This document shows positions 1 to 11,331 of a stretch of DNA of 64,000 nt, in pieces (position 1 is the stretch's first letter; each line of letters begins with the position of its first letter). Where the stretch lies: assembly GCA_022539475.1 (NCBI GenBank), contig VCMS01000237.1, positions 22,140 to 86,139 of the forward strand. Direction: 5' to 3'. The notes under the pieces were generated by a model. It did no database searches. It saw nothing but the letters and a program-made list of their open reading frames with translations, and was not told where the DNA came from. A program made the translations under genes and the position numbers. The DNA comes from Gracilaria domingensis (Eukaryota > Rhodophyta > Florideophyceae > Gracilariales > Gracilariaceae).

Positions 1-20
1 GCGCTGAAGAATCTTAATGT

Positions 21-575
21 GATTTTTTGGCGCTTGTACTTTCTAATAGGCCACAAGCTCTGCTACTCCATTTGACAGCAGGAAAGATGGCGGGTTGTCT
101 CTTTCGACTCTCATCTACGACCGCCGATTGCTGGGAGCTCATGAGTTGAATGAGTCGCTCAGGCCTTCACACCTGCAGCGTCCCAGACATGTGCTGGCCT
201 GTCGTGTCGTACCTTGCCTGAGAGGTATTGACAGTGTGCATTTGCGTGTCTAGTTTGGACATGTCGATTGTTACAGTAGCACACGATAGCAAACGTTAGA
301 CAAGTACGTCCGATGACGTAAGTTTCACCGTGCTTCGGCGTTTGCTGTGCGGTATACAGGCGTTTGAATGGACCCAACGCGCACTGAACGACGGGCAGGC
401 GTCTGGTCGAAGCTCACTGCGTCTCCCTCCTCCCTCCTGCTCCACATTTTCCTCAAAAATGTGTTTTTGTTTTGTTTGTTTTTGGTTTGAAATATTTTCT
501 TTCCTTTGTCCACCACCGGATTCGCAAGATATAGCGTGCGCAGAAGAAATGGCGCATGAAGCATCCCTCTTGGTG
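21..575. repeat. Duplicated block, copy 1 (pair of 4851-5770)
   Basis: Bases 21-200 and 505-575 match 4851-4877 plus 5402-5560 and 5700-5770 at clear but imperfect identity, for example the shared stretches around gagtcgctcaggccttcac and gcagaagaaatggcgcatga. The middle parts differ. Copy 1 has no LTR at position 45-50, so it is the empty site of the solo LTR in copy 2. No convincing protein is seen in either copy. Confidence 0.7.
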
Positions 576-625
576 TCTTGACAGCATACGAATTGTGCTT
601 ACAGTAGCAGTGTACAGAAATCTTC

Positions 626-705
626 TGACATGTCCGGGACTCGAACCCGGGACCTCTGTATCTAGGCCCATAATTATGGAAAACCACTAAGGAACTCCGG
701 CGCTC
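626..705 (-). other. tRNA-like sequence (pol III box A/B), probably a SINE head or tRNA relic
   Basis: On the minus strand a perfect T-arm is visible: stem CCGGG, loop TTCGAGT, stem CCCGG (about 632-650). An A-box-like TTAGTGGTT lies upstream at about 690-700. No 7-bp acceptor stem or convincing anticodon stem can be drawn, so this is not a functional tRNA. It most likely derives from a tRNA through a SINE-type element. Confidence 0.4.
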
Positions 706-779
706 TGCCTGGATCTCTGTACTGTGTCTCAACCGTTTTATAGGCATAATAGATCTAAACAAGCAAGGCATTCGCCTTA

Positions 780-3700
780 CTTCCAAATTTGAAAGGGCTG
801 GAAATGCAAGTTTGTCTTCTAACTAACGAAACACTATTTAAAAACGGCTATTGTGACAGGAATTTTCTTTCAGATTCTCGCTTTTGATGTTTAGGGATTG
901 TGTACATTTAGCAGTCCGTGTGTTTCTCTTGAACTTTCCAAAAGTGTCTGACGGGAAAATGACCAGCACTATTCTACAATTCTGTAGATGATAAATAAGG
1001 GCGGTGCACAGAAGACTACGCCAGATACATAAAAAATCGTTACAGAGAAGACATTCAAAATTCTTCGTTGCTAATATCAAAATGGGTGACTGCTTCAATT
1101 TTTATCGTCGAAAATAGAAGCAGTCAAGCATGCAACGAATCTTTGATATCTAAATAGTACGAAGACAGTAATCTTTTATGTTTATGAACTATCATTGGGT
1201 TCAGTCGCAGATTCAATCTGAAAAGAATGGCAAACATCGAGAACGTTTTATTCTTACAGAGTAATACTTTGTAACAGTTCCAATATCACGCGGTTTCAAC
1301 GGTTGCGGACCGTATTGGGTATTCTGGTATGTCTATAATGCTTTGCGTGAATCGTTTCACTGCACTTGGTCTTTGAAATTTGTTCAGTGAGACTGTGGAA
1401 TTTGTTGTGATTTCCAGTGAATGAAAGCCACATGAAGCACAAGAAGAAGCCGTAGATAAAGTAATTGTATTGCTTACTCTAGTTTCTTCCTTTCTCGACT
1501 GATTTAAAAAAGCGTACCCCGAATCGAACAGATCGCTCGTTTCGAACAGATCGCTTGTTTTTCGTGTTGCAAGTGAAGTACAAATTTTGGCAAGAAAAAT
1601 GTTTTCTTATTGAACTTCAAATAATTGAGCGAGAAAAAAGTCTTTCGGTTTTTTCTTCTCATGCTGTTTTTGGCACCAAACCAATCATGACACTGTGGTT
1701 TTGGTAATTAATAGGCGAGAAAAGTTTTGCGTGGGAGCAGAACTCTACGCTGTCTTCCTACAATTACCATTCTTGAAAAATATTTTTTTACTTGCTTCAG
1801 TTTCACTCAGTTCTTTAAACAAATTTTGGGCTCACACAAATTCGATTGATGAAAGAATTCAATTCGAAGGCATTTTTTATCACTGCAATGGTTTGTGAGC
1901 TTTTTATGGCAGAGAAATACCAAGATGACAGTAACGATCTAGACAAACAGCGCCAAAAACGCTTTGCCTAGTTGTTTTAAGGGAAGGTTGCCTCTCTTAA
2001 GTTTTTGTGTCTGCCTTGCTGCTGTATACTGTAAGCATATCTTTGTATCTAGTGCATTGCTGTTAAACCATTTGAGATGTGATACGCATATACTTAGTTT
2101 GCATCGTCATTTCTTGCATATGCGTGAATAAAGCTTGTCATGTGCACGTGTGCGTCTCAAATATACAAAACGCATTTGCTTGTGTTACCCATAATGGACT
2201 AGGGCTTATTATTGGAATATTTCATGAAATGTTTCGAATTTAAGATTTTGTCGTCTGCAAGTGCGTGCCAACATTTGTGAATGTCTATGGCAAACGTGTC
2301 TAAAAGTTTTAAGTGCTTGAAGCTTATGATTTGTATATGTTTGCCGGAAACGTCTTACCTAACATATGGCATTTAATGTGTAGTATGCATCAATAAGACG
2401 CAAAAGGCTAACATTTTGAATAAATGAATTGAATGTGTGAGAAGCAGACCTACACGTGAGCTCTTTGTTACAAACGTAGTTTTTTTTAAGTTATTCTGCG
2501 TCACAAATCTCGCTAGTTCAAAACAGAACATTACAAGTGTACTATTGTAGACAGATAAAAGTATTAGTGCAAAGTCAAAACGTGGAAATATATTTATTCA
2601 TTTTTTGCCATTGCTGCATTGCACAAGTTTAACTTCTATAGTTTAAGCAGAATTAAATTACAGCCTAAATCTTGAAAATGATTTGAGAACATTACTTAGT
2701 ACCATTCTCGACGTCCAGTAGTTAGGGGCATGTTATCATACGTTTTGACTTAAATCCAAAATTAACATAACCAAATCTTTACGTCGCGTTTTAGGACTTA
2801 TTTTTTTGTTAAATATAGCGATAGTTTTAAGAAATCTACAACAAAAACTGTCGCACTTTTAATTCAAGAATTTTTTTTTGTACGAAAAACTTTAAACTTC
2901 AATATTTGGAGCTATCTTGAAGCTCTCCGAAAATCCTCTTAGAACAGTCATTAAGAGTTAAATATGTCATTGATGTATCGTGAAGACACTGTTGTACAAA
3001 TGTAGAGAGTTACCTTTTTTGTCCCAGAAAAACCGTACCCGACGTTTATTCTTTTCTTTTCGGCATTGATGCGGATTCCTAATTGCATTTTTATCAAAAC
3101 AGTTTGACACAGTCGATAATCACTTCTACTTTATATGAAATATGGTATAGCATGGTAAGATTAGAAATACAAAATAATTTGAACTAAAATTATTTGTAGG
3201 TACGAACTCTGTAAAGTAATACTGTGAGATGTTTTAAAATAAGAAATTGTAAATATTGCTATTGTTTGAAATAGATGTGTTCGGGGATCACACGCTGCGT
3301 AAATTGAGATAATTGCTATTGTTAATTTATTTACAGTTTGCCGAAGATAGAATTAAATGACGTAGTTCTGTGTGTATCAATGCCTCATAATATGCCCTGT
3401 CGCAATAGACTTGCTTAACGCATTGTTGTTTCGGCGCTAGAGCACACATTCTGCCAAAGAAAGAGTTCAAGAAGTTTTGTAATTGTAACCTGGTTGGTAA
3501 TATATGCACTAAGAAAGAATGTTTTTCGGAGAAAATGAAGGGTACAGCAATTTTCTGTTGTAGTGTAGCGTGCAAATGTAAGAGTATTTCTGCTACAGCA
3601 AAGGGGTTATGTATATGGAAGAGGTTTTATTCCAAAATTTGGGAAAGAACGATATAATTTGAGTGCATTTTGAAGCGTTAGGTGACAAAATTTGTGAAAA

Positions 3701-3860
3701 ACGCATCTTTAAAACTATGTACGTGTATAATTTAAAATCTCTGGCAAAATACAGAGAATAGTAGCATGTATTAGTCCGCAGAACTACAAAATATAACCTG
3801 GAAAGGTTACAAAGTTGCGAGTGCTCAAATGGTATTATTGTGGCTGACCATTTTTCTAAC
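780..3860. other. AT-rich stretch without recognisable genes
   Basis: I see no conserved coding sequence here. Open frames are short and low in complexity. One small tandem repeat, an 18-bp unit twice (1525-1560, CGAACAGATCGCTC/TTGTTT), is visible. The stretch is probably intergenic or old transposon DNA. Confidence 0.5.
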
Positions 3861-3887
3861 TTAAGGATATAATTGACTACTATGGCA

Positions 3888-4040
3888 GATCGAGTAGTCA
3901 ATACCCAATTTATTTATTGTTTCTAGCAGCGTTGTGACGATCGAGTAGTCAATACCCAATTTATTTATTATTTCTAGCAGCGTTGTGACGATCGAGTAGT
4001 CAATACCCAATTTATTTATTATTTCTAGCAGCGTTGTGAC
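3888..4040. repeat. 51-bp minisatellite, three copies
   Basis: Units at 3888-3938, 3939-3989 and 3990-4040 are almost identical; the first has one g/a difference. A 51-bp unit is 17 codons, so the minus strand stays open as a 17-residue repeat, but this looks incidental. The flanks carry TAGTC motifs and an end at 4094-4110 (TCACAAAAATGCCCCTG) that resembles the right terminus of the MITE at 5125-5309. The array may therefore lie inside a related, degraded element. Confidence 0.85.
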
Positions 4041-4111
4041 TATCTGACTTGGCATTTTATGGCTTTTGACTGATCATTCCACTATTTTGGTAGTCACAAA
4101 AATGCCCCTGG

Positions 4112-4850
4112 GAAAATGGGCATTCATAGCAAACCTCCTAGTGCCTTGGTCGCCCGCTTTGCAGATCTGATGTAGAGCTATTCTAAAGAATATTCTTATT
4201 TTTTGTGCCAAGTAGGCTTTGTTTTGGCATTAGTAGGTGACTAGTTGGCACACGTTCAAAAATTAATGCTTATATATAGAATGACGTGTTTTCTTTCAAA
4301 GACAGTATAAAACACAAAAAATATTTGCCGTAAAACACGGGACATTTTGGCTTCTTTTGGGAGCTTCAATCTACTTTTGATCTGTGACATGCAAACAAAT
4401 TAAATTCTGTCCAACGAGAAATCTTTGTAGGCAGACGTTTTGGATATATACTCGAATAGTATTCCAAAATGTTTAGTATTTTGTTCTACTCCTCAACAGA
4501 TGTTTGGCAGAGCTTCTCCAAGTCTTTGCATAACATGTTTTTGCTGAAAAGAATTACACCTTCGCCTGTGAACTTAAATAAGTTTTCAAGGCAGATTAAG
4601 GTCGTGATATAAACTATTCGTAAGAGTCAAATTTTTTATCTTCTTCACTGCACGAATTTGTAGACTTTAAGCATTAAGCCTGTGAAGAATGTTATGTTAG
4701 ATAGTACGCTCTACTATTATATATTATTTTTGTTAAGTTTTGTCATAAAGGTTTTCTTTCAAAGGAGTTTTGCAACCGTGTCTTAGAGAAGCTTGCTTCT
4801 CTTTGTACCGATTAGTTATTTCATGTCTGTTCGATAAGGGTTAAGATTGT
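4112..4850. other. AT-rich stretch, nothing recognised
   Basis: No conserved coding frame, RNA gene or clear repeat was found between the minisatellite and the duplicated block. Confidence 0.4.
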
Positions 4851-4877
4851 GACGATTTGGCGCCTGTACTATGTAAT

Positions 4878-5401
4878 TGTTGGTCTACACAGGGGGCGCA
4901 ACTGCAACGCAGTCGCACGCAGTCGCTCCTAGTCCGGGCGGACGCAGGTTGCAAGGAGAGCAGGCACATATCCCAGGAGACTTTCCCATGCCTCCGGACA
5001 CGAACAGAATGCTGCTATGTCCGGGTATTTATTACCGCCGAGTAACGGCAGAAAGGCAGACTAGATTTCCTCTGTGGAATGCGATTGCGCTCTACGTGCC
5101 AGGTGCGCAAGAAACGTGTTTTGCCAGGGCCGTATTTGTGATTACCAAAATAGTAAATTGAGTAGTCAGTAGTCAACAAAAATGGCATACCGACTAGTCA
5201 CAACGCTCTAAAAATAAGAAAAAAATAGGATGATAACTATTCGTTTTTGCTGAAGTAGTCAGTCAATTTCTATTTTTTGGCAAAATAGTCAGTCACAAAT
5301 ACGGCCCTGAGAGAAACACTACAAGTACACGTACCTACGCAATTCGGTAATGAAATGAATTGTGCTACCCACGCAAAAACTGCACTGCTTGGGTATCAAC
5401 A
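4878..5401. mobile_element. Solo LTR, family TGTTGG..CAACA, with nested MITE
   Basis: Begins TGTTGGTC and ends TATCAACA, flanked by a perfect 5-bp target duplication gtaat (4873-4877 and 5402-5406). It shares internal landmarks with the LTRs at 9728-10046 and 27642-27979: a ggagagcaggcac-type motif, CAGGAG, CCTCCGGACAC, GGTATTTATT and CCTACGCAATTC. No internal retrotransposon sequence remains, so it arose by LTR-LTR recombination. Without the nested MITE (5125-5309) it is about 339 bp, close to its sisters. The uninterrupted site is seen in copy 1 at about 45-50. Confidence 0.92.
5125..5309. mobile_element. 185-bp MITE, hAT-like termini
   Basis: Perfect 17-bp terminal inverted repeats, CAGGGCCGTATTTGTGA at 5125-5141 and its complement at 5293-5309. 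The interior is AT-rich with repeated TAGTCAG motifs and no ORF. The CAGGG terminus suggests the hAT superfamily. I do not see a clean 8-bp target duplication, so family assignment is tentative. It lies inside the solo LTR and so is younger than it. Confidence 0.8.
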
Positions 5402-5660
5402 GTAATAGGCCAATCTGCGCTACAGCGTTTGGCGACAGGCAGGATTGCGGGTCGTCTCTTTCTGCTTCACCTCCGATCGCCGACTGTTGGGCGATGATGA
5501 GTTCAATGAGTCGCTCAGGCCTTCACACCTGCAGCGTCACAGACATGTGCTTGCGCCAGATGAGAAAGTGCCGCCAAGTTTGTATGGAATACCCGTCGTG
5601 TTCAACGCTCACGTGCTCGAAAAGCATGCGTGGACCGCCATGGCAGAGGAGAACGCTCTG

Positions 5661-5706
5661 TAGTGTGTAGTGTAGTGTCTTCGATCTGCAGCTCGCTGAC
5701 ACTACA
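5661..5706. mobile_element. Short hairpin insertion related to the 179-bp element
   Basis: A 9-bp perfect stem (TGTAGTGTC / GACACTACA) encloses an 18-nt loop ttcgatctgcagctcgct. The same loop and a 7-bp core of the stem form the right end of the 179-bp element at 34079-34257. CTCTG lies on both sides (5656-5660 and 5707-5711), consistent with a 5-bp target duplication. Confidence 0.6.
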
Positions 5707-6090
5707 CTCTGCCACCACCAGATTTGCAAGATATCTCTTCCGCAGAAGAAATGGCGCATGAGGCAGCTGTGAAACGCGTGTTGTACTGGTTTGCCGGAAG
5801 TAGACGACGTCAAGCGCTATTCATTTCGTAAGGCAGAGGTATACCAACGATTATGTGCCTCCTTTGAGTTTCGGGCACAAAAGGGCATCTCTGTTAGCGC
5901 TGATGTGCGCAGTGTGGTTCGAGTGAACCTGGGAGCTGCCGGACGAACCCTCAGGAGGTTCTGTCTCAGCGTCTTTTATACGTTTTATTGTTTCCAATTT
6001 AGGAAACACTCTGCTAAGCTACTAAATAATTTAACTATTACGTAGCCCTATAGACTATTTCTTGTCCGCTATAATATTAGCCAAGTAAGG

Positions 6091-6558
6091 GCTTGACACT
6101 CTCTCAGATTATCTCTGACAATCTCGGATTGGCTCCACAGCCTTGGCCAGTATGGCGTGAAGACTATTCTGAGCTCACCACATCCGAGACAATTCATTAT
6201 GGAAGTGCTTCAGAGTATCGGCCTCGTGTCTTGCTTCACTTCAAGCGATATGGTTTCGGCAGAGGATAAGTGCGAGTCGATGGGGCACGTTTTCTTACTA
6301 GCTGCAATCAAGGCACAGCGACCCCCCAGCAAGTGCGTGGTCTTCACTGATAGGCCATCCGGTGTTACTGCCGCACACGACGTTAGCGCAAAAGTTGTTG
6401 CGCTGTTGGGTGTTCATGCAGCGTATGAGGTTAGGTCTGCCGACCAAACTGTCAGAGATTACGAAGATCTCGTAGTGTACAACATTCGCCGCTTGTTTTC
6501 ACAGCAAGGAACTGAGTTTCTGGATCCGCGCACCGAGCTTGAGGTTGACGGCAAGTAA
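6091..6558 (+). CDS. HAD-superfamily hydrolase, C-terminal part
   Basis: The open frame runs from about 6091 to a TAA at 6556-6558 and matches the C-terminal half of plant and algal HAD-like phosphatases (CbbY-like group). It shows the helix-loop before motif III (SLGQYGVKTILSS), the lysine of motif III in MVSAEDKC, and a motif IV-like strand CVVFTDRPSGVTAAHD followed by AKVVAL. The usual second acidic residue of motif IV is Arg here (FTDRP). The N-terminal nucleophile motif DxDxT is not found upstream; the next upstream similarity to the second copy (about 5800-5830) is not in a shared frame, so 5' exons are missing or decayed. A much more degraded copy lies at 22400-22930. Substrate unknown; the gene may be a truncated pseudogene. 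Confidence 0.55.
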
Positions 6559-6605
6559 GTGTCGTCTCATTCATTTGCATCTGCATCTTGTATGATACAA
6601 CCGCT

Positions 6606-7551
6606 TCATTGCTGCTCTTGTGCCGTCTGTTTCGCAGATTGCGACTTTTTGTTTTTGTTGGCTCCACCGTCGCGTTCTTCGTCTCTCAGTCGCCCTCTAG
6701 GTCGTAATTGTCCGGATCTCTGTAAAGCTTTCTCAACGTTTAACCAATGCGCTGGTCTTACTGCTGTATATCTGCCCAGTACAACCCCTCCCAATCTCAG
6801 GTCCCCAATGCAATCAACAGCAAGATGACGACATATCTCGTCTGAATATCGAAGTCCTTCTGAGTTGAGCACTTTCCCTCCTTCTTCATACAAGAGAGAG
6901 TTATCCATGCCACCTCCCAGTATGAGCTCTTTCGCGCGCCATCGCTCTAGTTCACTCCTGGACCAGAACGTCCGCGCAACGAGCGACATTTCTTCGGAAA
7001 GATCCTTCAGACAGTGTGAAGGCCACTCTCTGAGTGCCCAAGTTAAAGCGTGAAATGCCATTTACAAACGTCATCACTTCCACGTCCAGCGATCTTTCTC
7101 CTGGAAGCGACCATAGTGATGCGTGTGCTTTCCCGTCTTCTGAATTAACACGAACTGCTCGCCGAACGATTGTTAGGCGCTTTGAGACATTCAATGGAAC
7201 GACCTGCCCCTTCAACGCGAGCGTGAATGGCCATGCGGAGCCGTCCATGATAGGTAGTTCCCTGCTTAAAATATGTGCTAGCACGTTATCTACCCCAGCT
7301 GCCGACAGAGCGGCGAGCAAATGTTCGACGCTTGAAACGGTTGTAGCAGAAGATGATGGCGCCCGCTATGTAGTGCAGAGCGTGGCATCTGCAACGTTCT
7401 CAAACGTTGCAGGGATGCAATCGTTGCGATGATGGAATGTGATGCCAGTGTTTGCAGGAGCTGGACGCAGAGTTAGCACCGACGGCGTTCCTGTATGAAG
7501 CGCAGTGCTTACAAACCGCATCGCTCGCTTTATTGTAGTCTGTCGCGCCAT
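6606..7551 (-). pseudogene. lpxC: LpxC, UDP-3-O-acyl-GlcNAc deacetylase, with two lesions
   Basis: LpxC is the zinc deacetylase of the second step of lipid A synthesis. Plants and red algae keep organellar homologues. Visible signatures in order are LHTG and LRPAPANTGITF (about 7505-7440), VEHLLAALSAAGVDN with the first zinc His (about 7335-7295), PIMDGSAWPF (about 7245), ARTF, LGGGMDN, RHLAVDCIGD with the other zinc ligands, and AHWLN with the catalytic-type His. Two breaks are seen: an in-frame TAG at 7366-7368, and one extra base near 6981 that moves the frame just before ARTF. All key residues are otherwise retained, so loss is recent or the breaks are sequence errors. The start at 7551 is the first ATG of the conserved frame, and no transit peptide is evident there. 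The gene converges with the HAD piece and is divergent from the CRTISO-like gene. Confidence 0.85.
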
Positions 7552-7859
7552 TCTGAGGTATCTCCCTTCGCCGCGTACTCAGAACGGAAGCAAGTATCTT
7601 CGGAAGTGTAGGCGTATGCACAGCCTGTCTGACCGCACTCTCGGCACGATTGGCCATAATTTCGCTCCGAATCTAGGTTCGTGCAGATTATCTCACACGT
7701 GAATAACTTTACTCCACCGCAATCCCCCGAGTCGACGATCATGATCTCGCCGCAAGACCTCCTCCACGGTACTACTCGTTCGTAGCGTTCATAGTAGGGC
7801 AGGTAGCTCGTCTCGAGAATTCAGTTGGGGCAATTGACACTGCAAGTAATTGGACAGCC

Positions 7860-9588
7860 ATGTTTGTCGCCTTCAGTTCGTTCGCTGGAGTGTCGCTTTG
7901 TGACAAACGTGCTCGAATCAGTCAGTCAGAGGGATTCATCCACCGAGCATCGCAGGCTCATGCGAGCCATGGTAGAGTTTCAATCAGAAACTCGTTATCA
8001 GACGAAAGTTACGACGTTATCACAATCGGCTCAGGACTCGGCGGGCTTTGCGCATCAGCGTTGCTTTCCACATATGGTCTTCGCACACTTACACTCGAGT
8101 CTCATACTGAGACTGGTGGTGCTGCTCACTGCTTTTCGAGAAGAACTGCCCACGGCAGCGTAACTTTTGAGTCAGGGCCGCATCTTTTCTCTGGTCTTCA
8201 GTATCCCTCTGACAACCCTATGTATCATGTGTTGCGTGCCGTAGATGCCCGACTTGACGTCACTTGCTACGATGCCTGGGGTGTGTTCCTGCCAGACACT
8301 TACGTGCGAACAACACTTCGAGCTCGAGAGCCCCTTTTTGAACAATTACTCAACGTAGCCGGGGGACCAACTGCCCATACTGAAATGAGCAATCTTACGA
8401 ATGCTTTGCGCCCGTTAGGGGAAGCCGCATCTATATTACCTCCGGCGGCTCTACGTGCCTCTGACATTACTGGTTCTCTTCGAGTTGCTTCCCGATACAT
8501 ACTATCCCCAAGCTCCTTGTCCCACATCCCACGCATATCCCAACTGTCACGCCCCTTCTCCACAGTTCTAGATCGCTTCGTGTCTGATGATTTTGCCCGC
8601 AACTTTATGAACCTTTTATGCTTCCTACTGGCCGGAACAACAGCAGAAAGAGTCCCTGTTGCTGAAGTAGCATTCATGTTTCGCGAGTGGCTCGGTGATG
8701 ATGCCGTTCTTGGTGCTCCTGTCCTACAGCGACCTGTCGGTGGGGCTTCCGCTGTAGCAAAGTCGCTCATCGAAGCCATAGAAAGGCGGAATGGTGTTGT
8801 GCAGACAAGATCACATGTGAATCGCGTTCTTATTGAAGCTGGCCGAGCAACTGGAGTACAACTAAAGTCTGGTCGTACAATCCGAGCCAAGAAAGCTGTC
8901 ATTTCGAATGTCTCTGCGCTGGATGTTCACCGTTTGCTGCCGGGATGGAAGAACCACGTTGACAAGCCTCGGAGGGAAGGAAGCAGTGGCGAAATGTGCC
9001 CATCTTTCATGCACCTTCACATTGCATTAGAATTAACAGACGATATTCGGTCTCGTTTGCCTCATGGCACTCTGGAGCCGAACTATGTTAGCGTTGAAGA
9101 CTGGTCGCTCGGATTAGAGCATCCGGATAATGTCGTTCTTATCAGTGTGCCTTCTGTGTTAGACCAAGGTGTATGTCCAGCTGGTCACGCTGTGTTACAC
9201 GCTTACACACCGGCAACTGAACCATTTGAGAACTGGAGCTCACTGGAGCCTGGCACTCCGGAGTACGATGAATTCAAAGATAAGCGTTCTCAGGTCTTGT
9301 GGAGAGCAGTTAATCTCATCTTCAACACTGACATTCGTCCAGAAGCATACATAAAGCTTATTGGTACCCCAAAAACCCATGCCCGATTTCTTCGTCGACG
9401 AAAAGGTTCATACGGGCCGAAGGTTAACAAGGATGCCCGGTTTGGGGCTTCCATTTCCTGGATCGGGAGACTACCCAGAGCGATTTCATTGCGTAGGTGA
9501 TGGTGTGTTTCCTGGGATCGAGGTGCCTGCTGTAGCTGGAAGCGCATGGATAGCAGCGAACGGATTTATGTCCGTTCAAGAACAATAG
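7860..9588 (+). CDS. Carotenoid isomerase-like FAD oxidoreductase (CRTISO family), -2 frameshift near the 3' end
   Basis: The protein is of the CRTISO/phytoene desaturase-like FAD family, whose plant members isomerise poly-cis carotenoids to all-trans-lycopene in the plastid. A dinucleotide-binding motif GSGLGG is at residues 57-62 with the acidic end of the next strand at E80. The family pattern follows: FESGPHLFSG, NLLCFLLAG, AEVAFMFREW, RPVGGASAV, and the C-terminal FAD motif VGDGVFPGIEVPAVAGSAW. The first 50 residues begin MFVAF and are rich in Ser, Arg and His, which would fit a red algal plastid transit peptide with an N-terminal Phe. The frame is broken at about 9425-9432: two bases fewer than in the second copy at 35057-35070. 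The first frame stops at 9500, while the true C terminus continues in another frame to the TAG at 9588. Confidence 0.85.
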
Positions 9589-9727
9589 AACTTCTGATGA
9601 AAATAGGTTTGTGAGTGTCCAGCCTTCCTTCCTCTCTGAAGAAATGTTTGGAGTCTTATTTCCAAGCTTCATTGTTGTAATAAAGTACTATCGCTTCACT
9701 GCTGAAGAGAGGTCAACGGCTTCCCCG

Positions 9728-10046
9728 TGTTGGTCAAGGCAGAGAAAGAACGGTACTGAAATCGCACATAGACGCTCGCAGGGACGCTGCGTGGAAAGAG
9801 GGAGACGAGGGCAAGAAGAGCAGGCACAAAAGATCTCAGGAGACTCTTCTGATGATGCCTCCGGACACTAGCAGACTGCTGCTGTGTCCAGGTATTTATT
9901 GTGGCTGACTCAGGCAGATCACAATGTTTCTCTGCGCAGGTGTAACCCAGCACGTGGGTAGCCTACGCAATTCAGTCTACAAACTGAATTCGGTGTTGGT
10001 AGAACTTCTCCACCTACGCAGTGCCTACACTGCGTAGCCATCAACA
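9728..10046. mobile_element. Solo LTR, family TGTTGG..CAACA
   Basis: 319 bp, from TGTTGGTCAAGG to CCATCAACA, flanked by a perfect 5-bp duplication ccccg (9723-9727 and 10047-10051). Shares the internal landmarks of the copies at 4878-5401 and 27642-27979. It sits about 140 bp downstream of the CRTISO-like stop codon and could affect its 3' processing. Confidence 0.92.
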
Positions 10047-10051
10047 CCCCG

Positions 10052-11325
10052 CTTTATTAGACTAACGCAAACGAGCTAATAACGTTCAGAACGTTCATAA
10101 GAATATCTCTCTAGATAGAGCGAATAAACGCAACAACGAAATGGTGATCATGAGAGTAGATATCTCAAAGACCCCATCTAATCGCTACACGTAAAATGTT
10201 CTCTTCGATTCTGCTGATGAAACGTGATGCAAAAGTGGCAAACAGTAAAGTTCATAGAGTCAGACTTCACTTAATCGCCCGTTCGTATTTTGGGATCATT
10301 AACGCCATTATCTTCTCCAGGCAACCAAATCTGCTCTACGAACTGCTCTACATCGTCGGTGTTCGGTCATGAACGAGATTATGACCTGGGAGCGAGTCGT
10401 ACAAGTACACAAGTACCGCTTACTTCTCACAAAAACCGAGCTGGCCCATCCGTGAGATATATCCATTTAGTTCTTCGCCGAGTATCATAACATGAACGAA
10501 GTGTCAAGCAATCGCCAGAAGAGAGGCATGATTCGAAGTTTAATTGTGCTTTCACGAAGACCACTCTTCGCACGAAAGAATCAAAACCCAATTGCCGGGA
10601 ATGGCTCCCCTTCACCATAATCAGAGGTCGTTTGGCATTGGAAACCTTCTTGCCGACAAAAACAGACATATCTTCCGCCACAGAAACCAAATTTACTCCT
10701 TCTGCGTTGCCACATTTCAAGGTTGGCCACGTTCAATTGACTGAGTACTATACTAAAAAGTCTAGCTTCCAGGCAGATTCTTGCAACGATTCATCACGGT
10801 AAAGATTAGAATGAATAGCCACCCTTTTACACGGCACAGCCTCTCTTAGTGAACGTTCTGTTTCTCAAACACACGCAATGATCTGATAGAGCTTTGCGGT
10901 CACCTTTCCACTGAAGCCATGCTTCTCTGAGCCTCTGATTTTTCTTTATTAATAAATATTGATAAGATAATGATAGAGAAGTTAGCTATCTGCTGTAAAA
11001 GCTTCCCTTTTATACTATTTCTAAGCTTTTCTACGGTTGCGAGTCATTTGCGGAAAATGAACACTTCATCTTGCTCTCAACTGTTTCCTGTCATTACCAG
11101 CACCATACGCGGCATAGAAATACGTATGATATCTACCAAATCTATAGAGTGCATTTGGTGTGATGCATAACATCGGTTGCATTGTGCATTTGGACATGGC
11201 CATTAACATGTGATTATCTGCACTATTCCAGAGAATGGATGTGCCGGAACACGTAATAGTTAAGAGTAGAACTATATTACGTAGCACAATGTACTTTAAG
11301 CATTTAGGAGAGTGCTACCATGCTA
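10052..11325. other. Stretch without recognised genes
   Basis: An open minus frame at 10427-10720 (97 codons) has no family I recognise. The rest has only short frames and no clear repeat. Confidence 0.4.
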
Positions 11326-11331
11326 GAGCCC

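Larger units (their letters stand above)
4851..5770. repeat. Duplicated block, copy 2 (pair of 21-575)
   Basis: Homologous to 21-575 and interrupted by the solo LTR at 4878-5401 and a short hairpin insertion at 5661-5706. The LTR insertion explains the size difference. Confidence 0.7.

Noticed and set aside
626-705. Functional tRNA gene
   Set aside because: Only the T-arm is perfect. Acceptor and anticodon stems cannot be drawn.
3888-4040. CRISPR-like direct repeats
   Set aside because: The 51-bp units are contiguous with no spacers, and the DNA is eukaryotic. It is a minisatellite.
8300-8902. 200-codon minus ORF inside the CRTISO-like gene
   Set aside because: It is antisense to a conserved coding sequence and has no domain of its own.
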